Shown here piece after piece: positions 28,882 to 37,488 of a stretch of 64,000 bases of DNA (positions are counted from its first letter, which is position 1; each line of letters starts with the position of its first letter). Location: assembly GCA_002344065.1 (NCBI GenBank), contig DDTK01000003.1, positions 124,001 through 188,000 on the forward strand, given 5' to 3'. Position numbers and translations under genes: made by a program. The DNA comes from Flammeovirgaceae bacterium UBA2366 (GTDB lineage Bacteria; Bacteroidota; Bacteroidia; Cytophagales; Cyclobacteriaceae). The notes under the pieces were generated by a model. That model worked only from the letters and a program-made list of their open reading frames with translations, made no database searches and was not told the origin of the DNA.

Positions 28882-29673
28882 ATGAAAACAATTTACTCTT
28901 TGCTATTCATAATCATCGGATTGTCTTTTACCAACTTGGTTTTCAGTCAGGGTAATTACCCCAACACACCACCCGCGGTTTCGCCCATGCCCATGAAACC
29001 TGAGATGACCGAAATCTGGGAGCCTGAAGTGCCGGTTGTAACCCCGGGTAAGAACCTGGGTGATGCGCCTTCCGATGCCACTATACTTTTCAATGGTGAA
29101 AATCTGGATCAGTGGGCAAGCAAGAAAGATCCGTCAAGGCCAGCCCCCTGGAAAATTGTTGACAAAACACATATGGAGGTGGTGCCCGGTTCAGGAGACA
29201 TTCAAACAAAAATGAAATTTGGTGATTGTCAGCTTCACCTAGAGTTCAGCGCACCAGATGCAGTGGAGAGTCAGGGACAGGGCCGTGGAAACAGCGGAGT
29301 GTTTTTTCAAAACCGGTACGAACTTCAAATACTGGATTCGTATAACAACCGCACCTATCGCAATGGCCAGGCCGGAAGTATTTACAAAGATCACGCTCCA
29401 CTGGTTAATGCCATGAAGGGACCGCTCGAATGGAATACGTTCGATGTAATTTATCGTGCACCGCGCTTCAAAGCGGATGGAAGCCTGGACTCACCTGCTA
29501 CCATAACCGTTCTGCACAATGGGGTTTTGGTTCAGAATAATGTTACGATTAATGGCTTAACCTTGTACATTGGATTGCATCATTACCCTGAAGCGCACGG
29601 TGATGACGTGATTTCCCTTCAGGATCACGGAAACAAAACGCAGTTCAGAAATATCTGGATCAGGAAATTATAA
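28882..29673 (+). CDS. secreted DUF1080 protein (3-keto-disaccharide hydrolase-like)
   Basis: From the ATG at 28882 the protein is 263 residues; the frame start at 28831 is in non-conserved sequence. A signal peptide (MKTIYSLLFIIIGLSFTNLVF) leads to a concanavalin-like beta-sandwich of DUF1080: LFNGENLDQWASKKDPSRP, then GDCQLHLEFSAP, RGNSGVFFQNRYELQILDSY (the most conserved stretch) and QDHGNKTQFRNIWIR at the end. Members cleave or bind oxidised (3-keto) sugars in some bacteria; substrate here is unknown. It converges on panB with 8 bases between stops and no terminator hairpin. Confidence 0.88.
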   Translation: MKTIYSLLFIIIGLSFTNLVFSQGNYPNTPPAVSPMPMKPEMTEIWEPEVPVVTPGKNLGDAPSDATILFNGENLDQWASKKDPSRPAPWKIVDKTHMEVVPGSGDIQTKMKFGDCQLHLEFSAPDAVESQGQGRGNSGVFFQNRYELQILDSYNNRTYRNGQAGSIYKDHAPLVNAMKGPLEWNTFDVIYRAPRFKADGSLDSPATITVLHNGVLVQNNVTINGLTLYIGLHHYPEAHGDDVISLQDHGNKTQFRNIWIRKL

Positions 29674-29681
29674 TTGAGCGT

Positions 29682-30500
29682 TTAGTACATCTCTTCCTTA
29701 CTCGGAAAATCTTTTGATTTTACATCGGTGATATACTTGCCTACTGCATTGGTAATTGCGGTATGCAGATCGGCATACCTGCGCAAAAAACGTGGTTTAA
29801 AATCCTGATTGATACCCAGCATATCTTGCATCACCAATACCTGGCCATCAACATCAGGACCTGCCCCAATGCCAATAACCGGTATATGCAATGCACTGGC
29901 AACCTGCTTCGCCAACTTAGCCGGAATTTTTTCAAGCACAAGTGCAAAGCATCCACAAGCCTCCAGGAGTTTAGCATCCTCCAGCAATTTAGTGGCTTCT
30001 GCTTCTTCTTTTGCGCGTACGGTATATGTACCAAATTTGTAAATCGATTGGGGTGTTAAGCCCAAATGCCCCATTACCGGAATGCCAGCCATAAGAATTC
30101 GTTCTACAGAATCTTTTACTTCGCTGCCACCCTCCAACTTTACGGCATGCGCCCCCGCTTCTTTCATAATTCGTATGGCCGAGCGTAGCGCTTCACCGGA
30201 ACTTCCCTGATAAGAACCAAACGGAAGGTCAATTACAACCAGCGCACGTGTTACGGCTTTCACTACCGATGATCCGTGATAAATCATTTGATCTAGCGTA
30301 ATGGGTAATGTGGTTTCATTCCCCGCCATTACGTTTGAAGCTGAATCGCCCACGAGTATAATATCAATGCCCGCACCGTCAATAATTTTTGCCATGCTGT
30401 AATCATAGGCTGTAAGCATGGAAATTTTTTCCCCACGGTTTTTCATTTCCTGGAGCTGGTGTGTGGTGATCTTCTTTAAATCGCTTTTATGTACCGACAT
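29682..30500 (-). CDS. panB: 3-methyl-2-oxobutanoate hydroxymethyltransferase
   Basis: From the ATG at 30500 the enzyme is 272 residues (MSVHKSDLKKITTHQLQEMK); a frame start at 30542 runs into the preceding gene. It adds a hydroxymethyl group to 2-oxoisovalerate on the pantothenate (CoA) pathway. Family motifs: ISMLTAYDYSMAKIIDGAGI, VGDSASNVMAGNETTLPIT (metal and substrate), VVIDLPFGSYQ, AVKLEGG and VMGHLGLTPQS. It starts 4 bases after the phosphoribosyltransferase stop codon in an operon led by an Lrp/AsnC regulator. Confidence 0.95.
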   Translation of the reverse strand: MSVHKSDLKKITTHQLQEMKNRGEKISMLTAYDYSMAKIIDGAGIDIILVGDSASNVMAGNETTLPITLDQMIYHGSSVVKAVTRALVVIDLPFGSYQGSSGEALRSAIRIMKEAGAHAVKLEGGSEVKDSVERILMAGIPVMGHLGLTPQSIYKFGTYTVRAKEEAEATKLLEDAKLLEACGCFALVLEKIPAKLAKQVASALHIPVIGIGAGPDVDGQVLVMQDMLGINQDFKPRFLRRYADLHTAITNAVGKYITDVKSKDFPSKEEMY

Positions 30501-30504
30501 GAAT

Positions 30505-31008
30505 TTACGATAAGTAAACAGCTGACTCTTTACCCAGCACAACTTCTACGTGATCTTTAATGGTAGTAGCCAGTGCATACCCGGTGTATTGCGGATAAAT
30601 TGGAAAATTGGTGTGACTACGGTTGACAAGTACAGCCGTTTCAATTTTTTTTACTTCAGTATCCAAAAAGGGCTTAAGGCCATACGCCAGGGTACGGCCA
30701 GTGTTGAGCACATCATCCACTAAAACAATGCTCTTCTTTTTCACTTCCTTCACATCGCAATCCAGAATAACTTCGCCTTGCTGGGGCGCCAGTTTATCCA
30801 GGCTTACTTTCACTAGCTTTGCTTCTATCGATGATATGGATTCAATCTCCTTCGCGAGCAACTTTGCCAACACATAACCCTGGCCATCAATTCCGGCAAT
30901 AACAATGGACTTCTCCTTGAAGTTATTTTCGTAAATCTCGAAGGCCATCCTGCGAATCTTCTGCTTCACCTGCGCACCATCAAGAATCAATGTTTTTTCC
31001 GAAACCAT
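30505..31008 (-). CDS. PyrR-like phosphoribosyltransferase
   Basis: The 167-residue type I phosphoribosyltransferase has the PRPP loop IVLVDDVLNTGRTLAYGLKP near residue 95, a pyrophosphate loop in AGIDGQGYVLAKLLAKEIES and a C-terminal flexible-loop/hood region (YATIKDHVEVVLGKESAVYL, here ATTIKDHVEVVL). This resembles PyrR, the bifunctional pyrimidine regulator and uracil phosphoribosyltransferase, but no pyr genes or PyrR RNA motif are near, so a salvage role is more likely. It sits between an Lrp/AsnC regulator (1 base) and panB (4 bases). Confidence 0.8.
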   Translation of the reverse strand: MVSEKTLILDGAQVKQKIRRMAFEIYENNFKEKSIVIAGIDGQGYVLAKLLAKEIESISSIEAKLVKVSLDKLAPQQGEVILDCDVKEVKKKSIVLVDDVLNTGRTLAYGLKPFLDTEVKKIETAVLVNRSHTNFPIYPQYTGYALATTIKDHVEVVLGKESAVYLS

Positions 31009-31009
31009 A

Positions 31010-31483
31010 TCAGCTTGGAATAGGAAGCACTTTGCTTGATTTCATGGTAGACAAAATAACCATCGATTGGAGGCTGTCCACCACATCAATGTTGGAGACC
31101 TTCTCCAGCATTAGCTGCTGATAGGCTGCTATATCGGCACAGATAATTTTTAAAATAAAATCACCGGACCCGGTAATATGATGGCATTCGATAACTTCAT
31201 CTACCTGATTGATAGCCTGCATAAACTTCTCAATGTTATCCTTATTGTGGCCTTTCAGGGTAACCATAACAAAGGTGCTAACCCCCAGCCCTACCGAAGC
31301 CGGATCAATTACAGCATGATAACTCTTAATTACCTCGGCATTTTCAAGCTTGTTTACGCGCTCCAGGGTTGGTGCGGGCGACAGGCCGATTTCTTTGGCC
31401 AGCAAAGCATTGGTAATGTTTGAATTGCGCTGAAGCAATTCCAGGATTTTCCTGTCAGTACTATCCAGTTTGATATTTTTCAT
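31010..31483 (-). CDS. Lrp/AsnC family transcriptional regulator
   Basis: The 157-residue protein has an N-terminal winged helix-turn-helix (DRKILELLQRNSNITNALLA, KEIGLSPAPTLERVNKLENA, about residues 9-60) and a C-terminal RAM/ACT-like ligand domain (STFVMVTLKGHNKDNIEKFM, VIECHHITGSGDFILKIICA). It would bind an amino acid or related ligand and act on DNA as dimers or octamers. It leads an operon with a PyrR-like gene and panB. A 17-base palindrome lies 22 bases ahead of its start and could be its own operator. Target genes beyond the operon are unknown. Confidence 0.9.
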   Translation of the reverse strand: MKNIKLDSTDRKILELLQRNSNITNALLAKEIGLSPAPTLERVNKLENAEVIKSYHAVIDPASVGLGVSTFVMVTLKGHNKDNIEKFMQAINQVDEVIECHHITGSGDFILKIICADIAAYQQLMLEKVSNIDVVDSLQSMVILSTMKSSKVLPIPS

Positions 31484-31504
31484 AAGTCGCTAGAGGGGAT
31501 TATA

Positions 31505-31521
31505 ACCAAATTATATTTGGT
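31505..31521. promoter_or_regulatory. palindromic operator candidate ahead of the Lrp/AsnC operon
   Basis: ACCAAAT-TAT-ATTTGGT, a 7-base inverted repeat with a 3-base AT-rich centre, 22-38 bases ahead of the regulator's ATG. The size and AT-rich centre are typical of Lrp/AsnC binding sites. Confidence 0.55.
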
Positions 31522-31564
31522 AAAAATAAGGGAAAAAGCGAAAGAATAAACTGAGCGCTGGAGA

Positions 31565-34500
31565 TTAATCTGCTACTAATATTCGGTGTGTCCGGATAGT
31601 TGAACCATACCGGATTTGCACATAATACATACCCGATTGTAGGCCTGAGCCTGGGATTACTACCGTATTATATCCAACAGAGGATGTGGCCTCAATTCGC
31701 GTTACCCGTTGACCTAACGAATTCACGAGTAGAATTTCAGTATTTCGATTGTCTGAAGCCACCCACTCTACGTTGATTTCACTTTGAGACGATAGCGGGT
31801 TTGGATAAGGCGCCAGAAAAACAAACGTTTCATCCACGCTTGCACAAATGCGGTTGTCTTCCGGTGAGCTATCATCAATTTCTGCATTCACACAAACAAC
31901 CTGCAAGGCCGAGGTAAACGGAAGCTCAAAATCGAAGACATGCCTGTAGGTTGAATTCGGTTCGATTGATACCGGAACAATGTCACGAATGACAGCTCCA
32001 TTCAGTTCCATTCGAAGCGCCAGGTTAGCCAGCGCCACATTGCTTTTGTTTTGAATCGATACAGCAGGTTTTAAAGATTGGTTTGGCAACCGCATCAATT
32101 CCATTTCCATAAGGGCTACATCAATAACAGGAATAACCACATGAATTACCCTGCTAAAAATATTCGAACAGCCCTGTGCATTAAATGCCGTAAGGTCGGC
32201 TACATATTGGCCTAATGTTGTATAGGTAAATGTAGGCGAAACCAATGTGCTGGTTGAATTGGCCGCATCATTAAACGCCCAGGTATAACTGGTAGCATTA
32301 ACCGAAGTGTTCGTAAACTGAACCTGCAAAGGTGGCGGGCCAACCGAAGGTGCAGCCGTAAAACTTGCCTGGGGCGAGTTAATAATGTTTACATTTTTAG
32401 CCACGCTATACACACACCCCGTTTGGGTGGTTACAGAAAGTGATACATTAAAATTTCCGGTATTGTTAAAGGAAAAGTTTTGAGGGTTAAGGCTTCCGGT
32501 CCCTAAACCTGCAAAGTTCCAGTTATAGGTAGTTATTGGATCGGCCGGATTTACCGAGTTGCTGGTAAATTCGGTTTGCTGATTGATACAGTTACGGGTA
32601 AAAGTAAAATCAGGTGATATTGTATTCGGCACGATCAGCGTTCGGTTTACAGATGCCACACAACCATTGGTAGACGTTACATTAAGCGTTACGCTTTTAT
32701 TACCCGTTGTGGTAAAAGCATGAACAGGGTTTGCCAATGTGTAGAACGTGCTCTCAATTTGCCATTGCTGGGATTGCAACGTTCCTGTTGACGTGTTGGT
32801 AAAACTCACCGGCACGCCAAGGCAAGGCGGGGTATTTGTAAAATTTGCTGTTGGTGATTGAGAAATGGTTACAGGCTTTTCCAATACTGAAGAACAACCA
32901 AAGTTTGTTGTGGCGGTAAGTGAAACATTGTATCCACCGGCATTGACAAACGTATGCTGTGGGTTTCGTAATGTTGACGTACCACCCTCACCAAAATTCC
33001 ACAACCAAGTCGTAATGTTGCTGTCAAATGGATTGGGCGTTAAATCGGTGAATTGTGTTGGCGTACCGCTGCATGAAAAGGGTGGCAAGGCAACGGAGAA
33101 ATTGGTTTGGGGTTTGGAGTAAATGGTAATCGGTTTGCTGTTGGTGTTCACACACCCTGCAGCATTTGTTGCTGATAAGTTTACCGGATAAGTGCCGGGG
33201 TTGCTAAACGCTGTAACCGGATTTACCGCAGTTGAATTTTGTCCATCACCAAAATCCCATGCAAATGAACTTACCTCACCGATTGTAGTATTGGTAAATG
33301 AAACCGGGGCATCCGCACATTGACCCGTGAATGAAAAATCAACATCAGGCCCTTGCAAAACCGTGGTGATTGATTTTATCACTTCATTCTCGCAGCCCGG
33401 TATGGTTGCTTTAAGCTTTATCTCCTGACTAACCGCATTTACAAACAAAAACTCCAGGTTTTGATTGGTGGATAACGGGGTTCCATTCACGCTCCACGAC
33501 CACGATGGCATGAGCGCAGCATCAAAAGTTGTTGAATTTGTAAACAGATAATTCTGGTTGGTGCAAATGGGCGATACTGCCGGCAATACAAAATCAGCTA
33601 CCGGTTGATTGAAAATAGTAAGTTGTTCACGTGCCAGATTGCTACAGCCATTAGATGCCGTAACCGTTACACGAACATCATAGCTACCGGCTGTTGCATA
33701 CACATGCGGTGGGTTGGGCAAGGAAGAAGTACCGGCATCACCAAAATCCCAGGCGTAGGTAGTTATATTACCGGATGTGTTATCAGCAGAAAAAAGAACA
33801 TCATGATTTGCACAAACATTTTGTGTAGCGATAGAAATATCCGGTGCTTCCAGTGCACTCACAACAAGTTCGCGCGTAAAGCTGCCTGAATTGCCCTGAG
33901 CATTCACAGCAACGACTGTAATTTTATAAGTGCCCGGTGCCCCGTAGGTAACAAGTGGAGGCTGTGCGCTCTGGTAAACATTTAAACTAGCACTGCATAC
34001 GGCCGGGAAAGTAAAACGAAAAAGTCTTCGGTTAGTAAGATCAACTGAAAACCCAAGCCATGTTGTGCCATCCTTTACCCAATTGGTGGCCGAATTCTCA
34101 TCAGTTGTTGGTCCGAACAAATCACCCAGATTCAACCCCGTACCACTTTTATCTATTATGCTTGAACCAAACGACAACCGGTAAAGAGGACCTATGGCTG
34201 ACTGAACAAACGCAGTATACTCACCGCCATCAAAAAGAACAGAAACATTTACCGGAAAAAAATATGAACTAAGAAAAGTTATTTCGCCACTGGTGGCGGG
34301 CTCATTTATCCCATTTAAAAAGTCCAACCAAAACACCTTATTATTTCCATAGGAGGTAACCAGGCCAAACCAACGGTCGCACTCTTTAACCATTGAAATA
34401 CCTCGGGGGCCATTGCTTCCGGGAATTGCAAAAGAAGTTACGGTTGGTGTATTGGTTAAGGAATTTCCAAAATTTAAGTGTACAATTCCGGATGTGCCCC

Positions 34501-35134
34501 CATTGGTAACAAATGCATGCAGTTCGTTTTGATTCTGGATCAACTCAATACCATTAGGTGAACTCAGTATACCCAATGTTCCCAGGTTTTGAACCAGTGG
34601 AATTCCTTCAATACCCGAAGAAAAAACTAGACGTAACAAATTATTGCCACCGGTATTGGTAACCAATACCATCCAGGTACCACCCTCATTGTAAGGGTAG
34701 AAGTCGAGCGCAGCATTAAGTGCACCTGAGGGGTTGCCAATGTCTGTGACCGATGGAATATTCGCAAGTGAGGAACCATAGTTAAGCCGCACCATACGGT
34801 TAGGACTGGAGGCCTGATCGATGGTAAGGCCATACCAGTTATTATTGTCTTTAAAGTGCCTGATGGATCTTGTGCGGAATAACAATGAATTCGTTAGCAC
34901 CGGGCTTGCGGAGGGCGTAAGCGCAAGATCGCCCGAACAAAAATCCCAGTAATATTCACCGGCACCTATCGAAGTGTTTTGAACGAGAACATTTGTATTT
35001 AAGCAACTTTCAGAAGGAGAAGAAAAAAAAGGTGCAGGACATTGTGCTTGGCTGTAGACTGCTGCCAGCATCAATCCTATGACAACAACACTTCGCATTC
35101 GTATTCCCACGTCCACTATACTTTTTGAAAGCAT
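31565..35134 (-). CDS. PKD-repeat secreted protein with T9SS type A sorting domain
   Basis: The 1189-residue protein carries a signal peptide (a second ATG at 35098 gives MRSVVVIGLMLAAVYSQAQ and may be the real start). The first ~370 residues are repeats around FGSSL..IP that resemble a beta-propeller. About eight PKD/Ig-like repeats follow (for example TTYAWDFGDAGTSSLPNPPH, SSFAWDFGDGQNSTAVNPVT, TYNWNFAGLG). The final ~80 residues (APYPNPLSSQSEINVEWVA ... GMYYVQIRYG) are the T9SS C-terminal sorting domain, cut off when the protein is anchored outside. It starts 15 bases after the last glycosyltransferase of the polysaccharide locus. The likely role is an adhesive or matrix surface protein. 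Confidence 0.88.
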   Translation of the reverse strand: MLSKSIVDVGIRMRSVVVIGLMLAAVYSQAQCPAPFFSSPSESCLNTNVLVQNTSIGAGEYYWDFCSGDLALTPSASPVLTNSLLFRTRSIRHFKDNNNWYGLTIDQASSPNRMVRLNYGSSLANIPSVTDIGNPSGALNAALDFYPYNEGGTWMVLVTNTGGNNLLRLVFSSGIEGIPLVQNLGTLGILSSPNGIELIQNQNELHAFVTNGGTSGIVHLNFGNSLTNTPTVTSFAIPGSNGPRGISMVKECDRWFGLVTSYGNNKVFWLDFLNGINEPATSGEITFLSSYFFPVNVSVLFDGGEYTAFVQSAIGPLYRLSFGSSIIDKSGTGLNLGDLFGPTTDENSATNWVKDGTTWLGFSVDLTNRRLFRFTFPAVCSASLNVYQSAQPPLVTYGAPGTYKITVVAVNAQGNSGSFTRELVVSALEAPDISIATQNVCANHDVLFSADNTSGNITTYAWDFGDAGTSSLPNPPHVYATAGSYDVRVTVTASNGCSNLAREQLTIFNQPVADFVLPAVSPICTNQNYLFTNSTTFDAALMPSWSWSVNGTPLSTNQNLEFLFVNAVSQEIKLKATIPGCENEVIKSITTVLQGPDVDFSFTGQCADAPVSFTNTTIGEVSSFAWDFGDGQNSTAVNPVTAFSNPGTYPVNLSATNAAGCVNTNSKPITIYSKPQTNFSVALPPFSCSGTPTQFTDLTPNPFDSNITTWLWNFGEGGTSTLRNPQHTFVNAGGYNVSLTATTNFGCSSVLEKPVTISQSPTANFTNTPPCLGVPVSFTNTSTGTLQSQQWQIESTFYTLANPVHAFTTTGNKSVTLNVTSTNGCVASVNRTLIVPNTISPDFTFTRNCINQQTEFTSNSVNPADPITTYNWNFAGLGTGSLNPQNFSFNNTGNFNVSLSVTTQTGCVYSVAKNVNIINSPQASFTAAPSVGPPPLQVQFTNTSVNATSYTWAFNDAANSTSTLVSPTFTYTTLGQYVADLTAFNAQGCSNIFSRVIHVVIPVIDVALMEMELMRLPNQSLKPAVSIQNKSNVALANLALRMELNGAVIRDIVPVSIEPNSTYRHVFDFELPFTSALQVVCVNAEIDDSSPEDNRICASVDETFVFLAPYPNPLSSQSEINVEWVASDNRNTEILLVNSLGQRVTRIEATSSVGYNTVVIPGSGLQSGMYYVQIRYGSTIRTHRILVAD

Positions 35135-35149
35135 CCTGTAACCAGCCTA

Positions 35150-36271
35150 TCATTCTAGAAGGTCTTGATATACACCCTCAACCTGGTTTGCAATAAAGCC
35201 GGTTTCAAAGTTATGAATAATAAAGTCTCTTGCAGCCAATGCTATTTTCCTTCTTTGATTTTCGTCCATAGCCAAAATATTTATAGCATCAGCCATTGCC
35301 TTCACATCCCCTTGCCCAACTAAAACACCGGTTTCACCATGGTTGATTAATTCAGCTGGGCCTCCACTATTTACAGCAATTACCGGCACCCCAAACTGCA
35401 TGGCCTCAGCCGTAACCCTTGAGAAAGACTCAGACATTGAAAACTGTAAAACAATGTCTGAGCTTTTTATGAGTTTCTCAACATCGTGCTCAAAATCACG
35501 AAATTCAACTGCCTCTTTAATTCCTAATTCAGAAGCCCGTTCTTTCAATCTGGTCTTATAGTTTTGATTTGACCGGGTTGCAAACGTGCCACCTGCAATG
35601 ATTAATTGTAATGAGGGCACAGATTTTCGGGCTATTGCCAAAGCCTCCAAGGCATAGTCATGACCTTTGCCCGGCACATAATTAGCAGGATATAAAAGAA
35701 CACACCGGGTATTTTCGTTGCCTGCTTTAAGTGGGTACCTCTCGATTGGATTAATCGGGTTGCCAATTACAACAACATATTTTGATGACCAGGGTAAGCT
35801 TTTTTTTGTTGCGATTGAGTTACAGATAACGGCATCGGCATAACGCAGCACAATGGCTGCCAGGTATTTATAAACAAGCTTAAGATAGGAGTTGGAAAGA
35901 AGCCTGATATGATAAACCAGTTTAACCTTCGGGTTAAAAATCTTAGCGCCCACACCACACAAATTATAGAGGTCATTAACATGTATGATTTTTACGTTCT
36001 CCTTCTTAACAAGGCTTACTATCCTGAATGTGTTGAACAGTAGAATCGGTAAATAAAAGAGTACACGAAAGCTTTTGCTAAGTTCTAAAAAGGAAAATTC
36101 AAATACGGTTTGTCCCTGTTGCCGAAGCGATGGAATAAGTTTAGAACCTTTTGGGAGCGCAAAAATAAACCGGTAGTTTTTCAGGTAAGGCAAAAGCAAG
36201 GATATAGAGGTGAATGCACCTGTTGTGGCAACGGAATTGTCGATGATTAAAACGTTGTGCCGATCTTTCAA
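35150..36271 (-). CDS. GT4 family glycosyltransferase
   Basis: The 373-residue protein is a GT-B fold retaining glycosyltransferase. The N-terminal lobe begins VLIIDNSVATTGAFTSISLL; the C-terminal lobe has YPANYVPGKGHDYALEALAI and the nucleotide-sugar motif SESFSRVTAEAMQFGVPVIA with the E(x7)E pair, then GPAELINHGETGVLV. It acts on lipid-linked sugar in the cytoplasm, in the polysaccharide locus. The start is a TTG at 36271 that overlaps the upstream stop codon as TTGA. Donor and acceptor are unknown. Confidence 0.88.
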   Translation of the reverse strand: MKDRHNVLIIDNSVATTGAFTSISLLLPYLKNYRFIFALPKGSKLIPSLRQQGQTVFEFSFLELSKSFRVLFYLPILLFNTFRIVSLVKKENVKIIHVNDLYNLCGVGAKIFNPKVKLVYHIRLLSNSYLKLVYKYLAAIVLRYADAVICNSIATKKSLPWSSKYVVVIGNPINPIERYPLKAGNENTRCVLLYPANYVPGKGHDYALEALAIARKSVPSLQLIIAGGTFATRSNQNYKTRLKERASELGIKEAVEFRDFEHDVEKLIKSSDIVLQFSMSESFSRVTAEAMQFGVPVIAVNSGGPAELINHGETGVLVGQGDVKAMADAINILAMDENQRRKIALAARDFIIHNFETGFIANQVEGVYQDLLE

Positions 36272-37488
36272 TTTGCCTGGGCTATTAAGTTATTCCATTC
36301 TTGAATGGTACGATCAAGCGTAAACTGAGCAATGCGTGTCCGGGATTGATTTGAATAATGTTTTCGTTTTTCGTCAGACTTCACTAAAACACTGATCGCA
36401 TCAATCCACGCTCGGCACGCTGTGGGTGTGCTCCATTCCGGAAGCAATATTCCGAAAGTTGCCCACTCAACCGAAGTTAGTTTTTTGGTCTCTGAGCCGG
36501 GTGCTAGTATTTCCCGTGGACTGTATGGGCAGTCGGATGTCAAAACGGGAATCCCACATAACATCGCTTCTGCCAATGCGTTTCCAAAACCTTCGTGCAA
36601 GGAAGGCAGCACAAATAACTTTGCCCGACTCAGAAACTTCATTGGGTTTTTCTCAAAGCCCCAAAAAAACACGTCAGCTTCCAGGTTGAAAGGTAAATTC
36701 GTGTTCTTTACCCATGTGTTTAAATGAAGCGCTTTACACCTGGCGATCAAATCTGGCATGGAAGGCCCATCGCCTAGCAGTAAAAACTTACCGGCCACAT
36801 TTTCTTTTCGCAACCCAGCAATCACTTCAAGGAATTTGTCGTATCCCTTTTCTGAGGAAAGTCGGCCATGGCTAATAATTACGTGCTGTTGCAACAAAGC
36901 TTCGGCCTCAGCATCCAATGGTTCTTGCAGTTGCGTGTTGGCCCTTTCGGCACTAAAGCCATTATAGATTACATGAATGGGGCGTTTAATTTTATAATCA
37001 TAAATCAACTCCTTTCGAATACCTTGATTGAGTGCAACAAGTTGATCGGCCATTCTATATAATACCGGTAACAGAAGTCGATGCCGTATAAATCCGAGCC
37101 AGCCAGTGATATGCTGATCGTGCCGTTTAGATCCTCGAATGCTGATGATTACTTTATCATTACTTTTGGTAAGGAGATTAACATAATCCGCACCCTCCAA
37201 AAAGCTGATCGATACATCAATGTCGTACTGCTGTTTTATCTTCTTAACTTTTGATAGGCGCTTTACAAAATTTACAAGCTTGCCAATAAGCGTTGTTGAA
37301 GCTGGAATATCCAGATCAAGAAGGGGGGTCACAAATTCGTACGGACCAATATTGTTTTTATTGAATACAACATTAATCACGTTATGATTTTTTGAAAGCT
37401 CACGGCTTAGCGAAGCGAATGACTCCTGTGCGCCTCCAAAATCAAGATTTGGAATGATAAGAAGTATATGCTTTCCAACGTTGGTCAT
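36268..37488 (-). CDS. GT4 family glycosyltransferase
   Basis: The 406-residue protein is a second GT4 enzyme of the cluster. It starts KHILLIIPNLDFGGAQESFA, shows the loop VIISHGRLSSEKGYDKFLEV of the second lobe, and the donor-binding motif LPSLHEGFGNALAEAMLCGI followed by PVLTSDCPYSPREIL. The order of acceptor-binding and donor-binding lobes is standard. It overlaps asnB upstream and the next glycosyltransferase downstream by 4 bases each, so the three are translated as a coupled set. Substrates are not predictable from sequence alone. Confidence 0.88.
   Translation of the reverse strand: MTNVGKHILLIIPNLDFGGAQESFASLSRELSKNHNVINVVFNKNNIGPYEFVTPLLDLDIPASTTLIGKLVNFVKRLSKVKKIKQQYDIDVSISFLEGADYVNLLTKSNDKVIISIRGSKRHDQHITGWLGFIRHRLLLPVLYRMADQLVALNQGIRKELIYDYKIKRPIHVIYNGFSAERANTQLQEPLDAEAEALLQQHVIISHGRLSSEKGYDKFLEVIAGLRKENVAGKFLLLGDGPSMPDLIARCKALHLNTWVKNTNLPFNLEADVFFWGFEKNPMKFLSRAKLFVLPSLHEGFGNALAEAMLCGIPVLTSDCPYSPREILAPGSETKKLTSVEWATFGILLPEWSTPTACRAWIDAISVLVKSDEKRKHYSNQSRTRIAQFTLDRTIQEWNNLIAQAN

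Noticed and set aside
31565..35134. Tandem DNA repeats in the PKD gene
   Set aside because: The protein repeats are diverged at the DNA level and are domain duplications within one gene, not a DNA repeat array.
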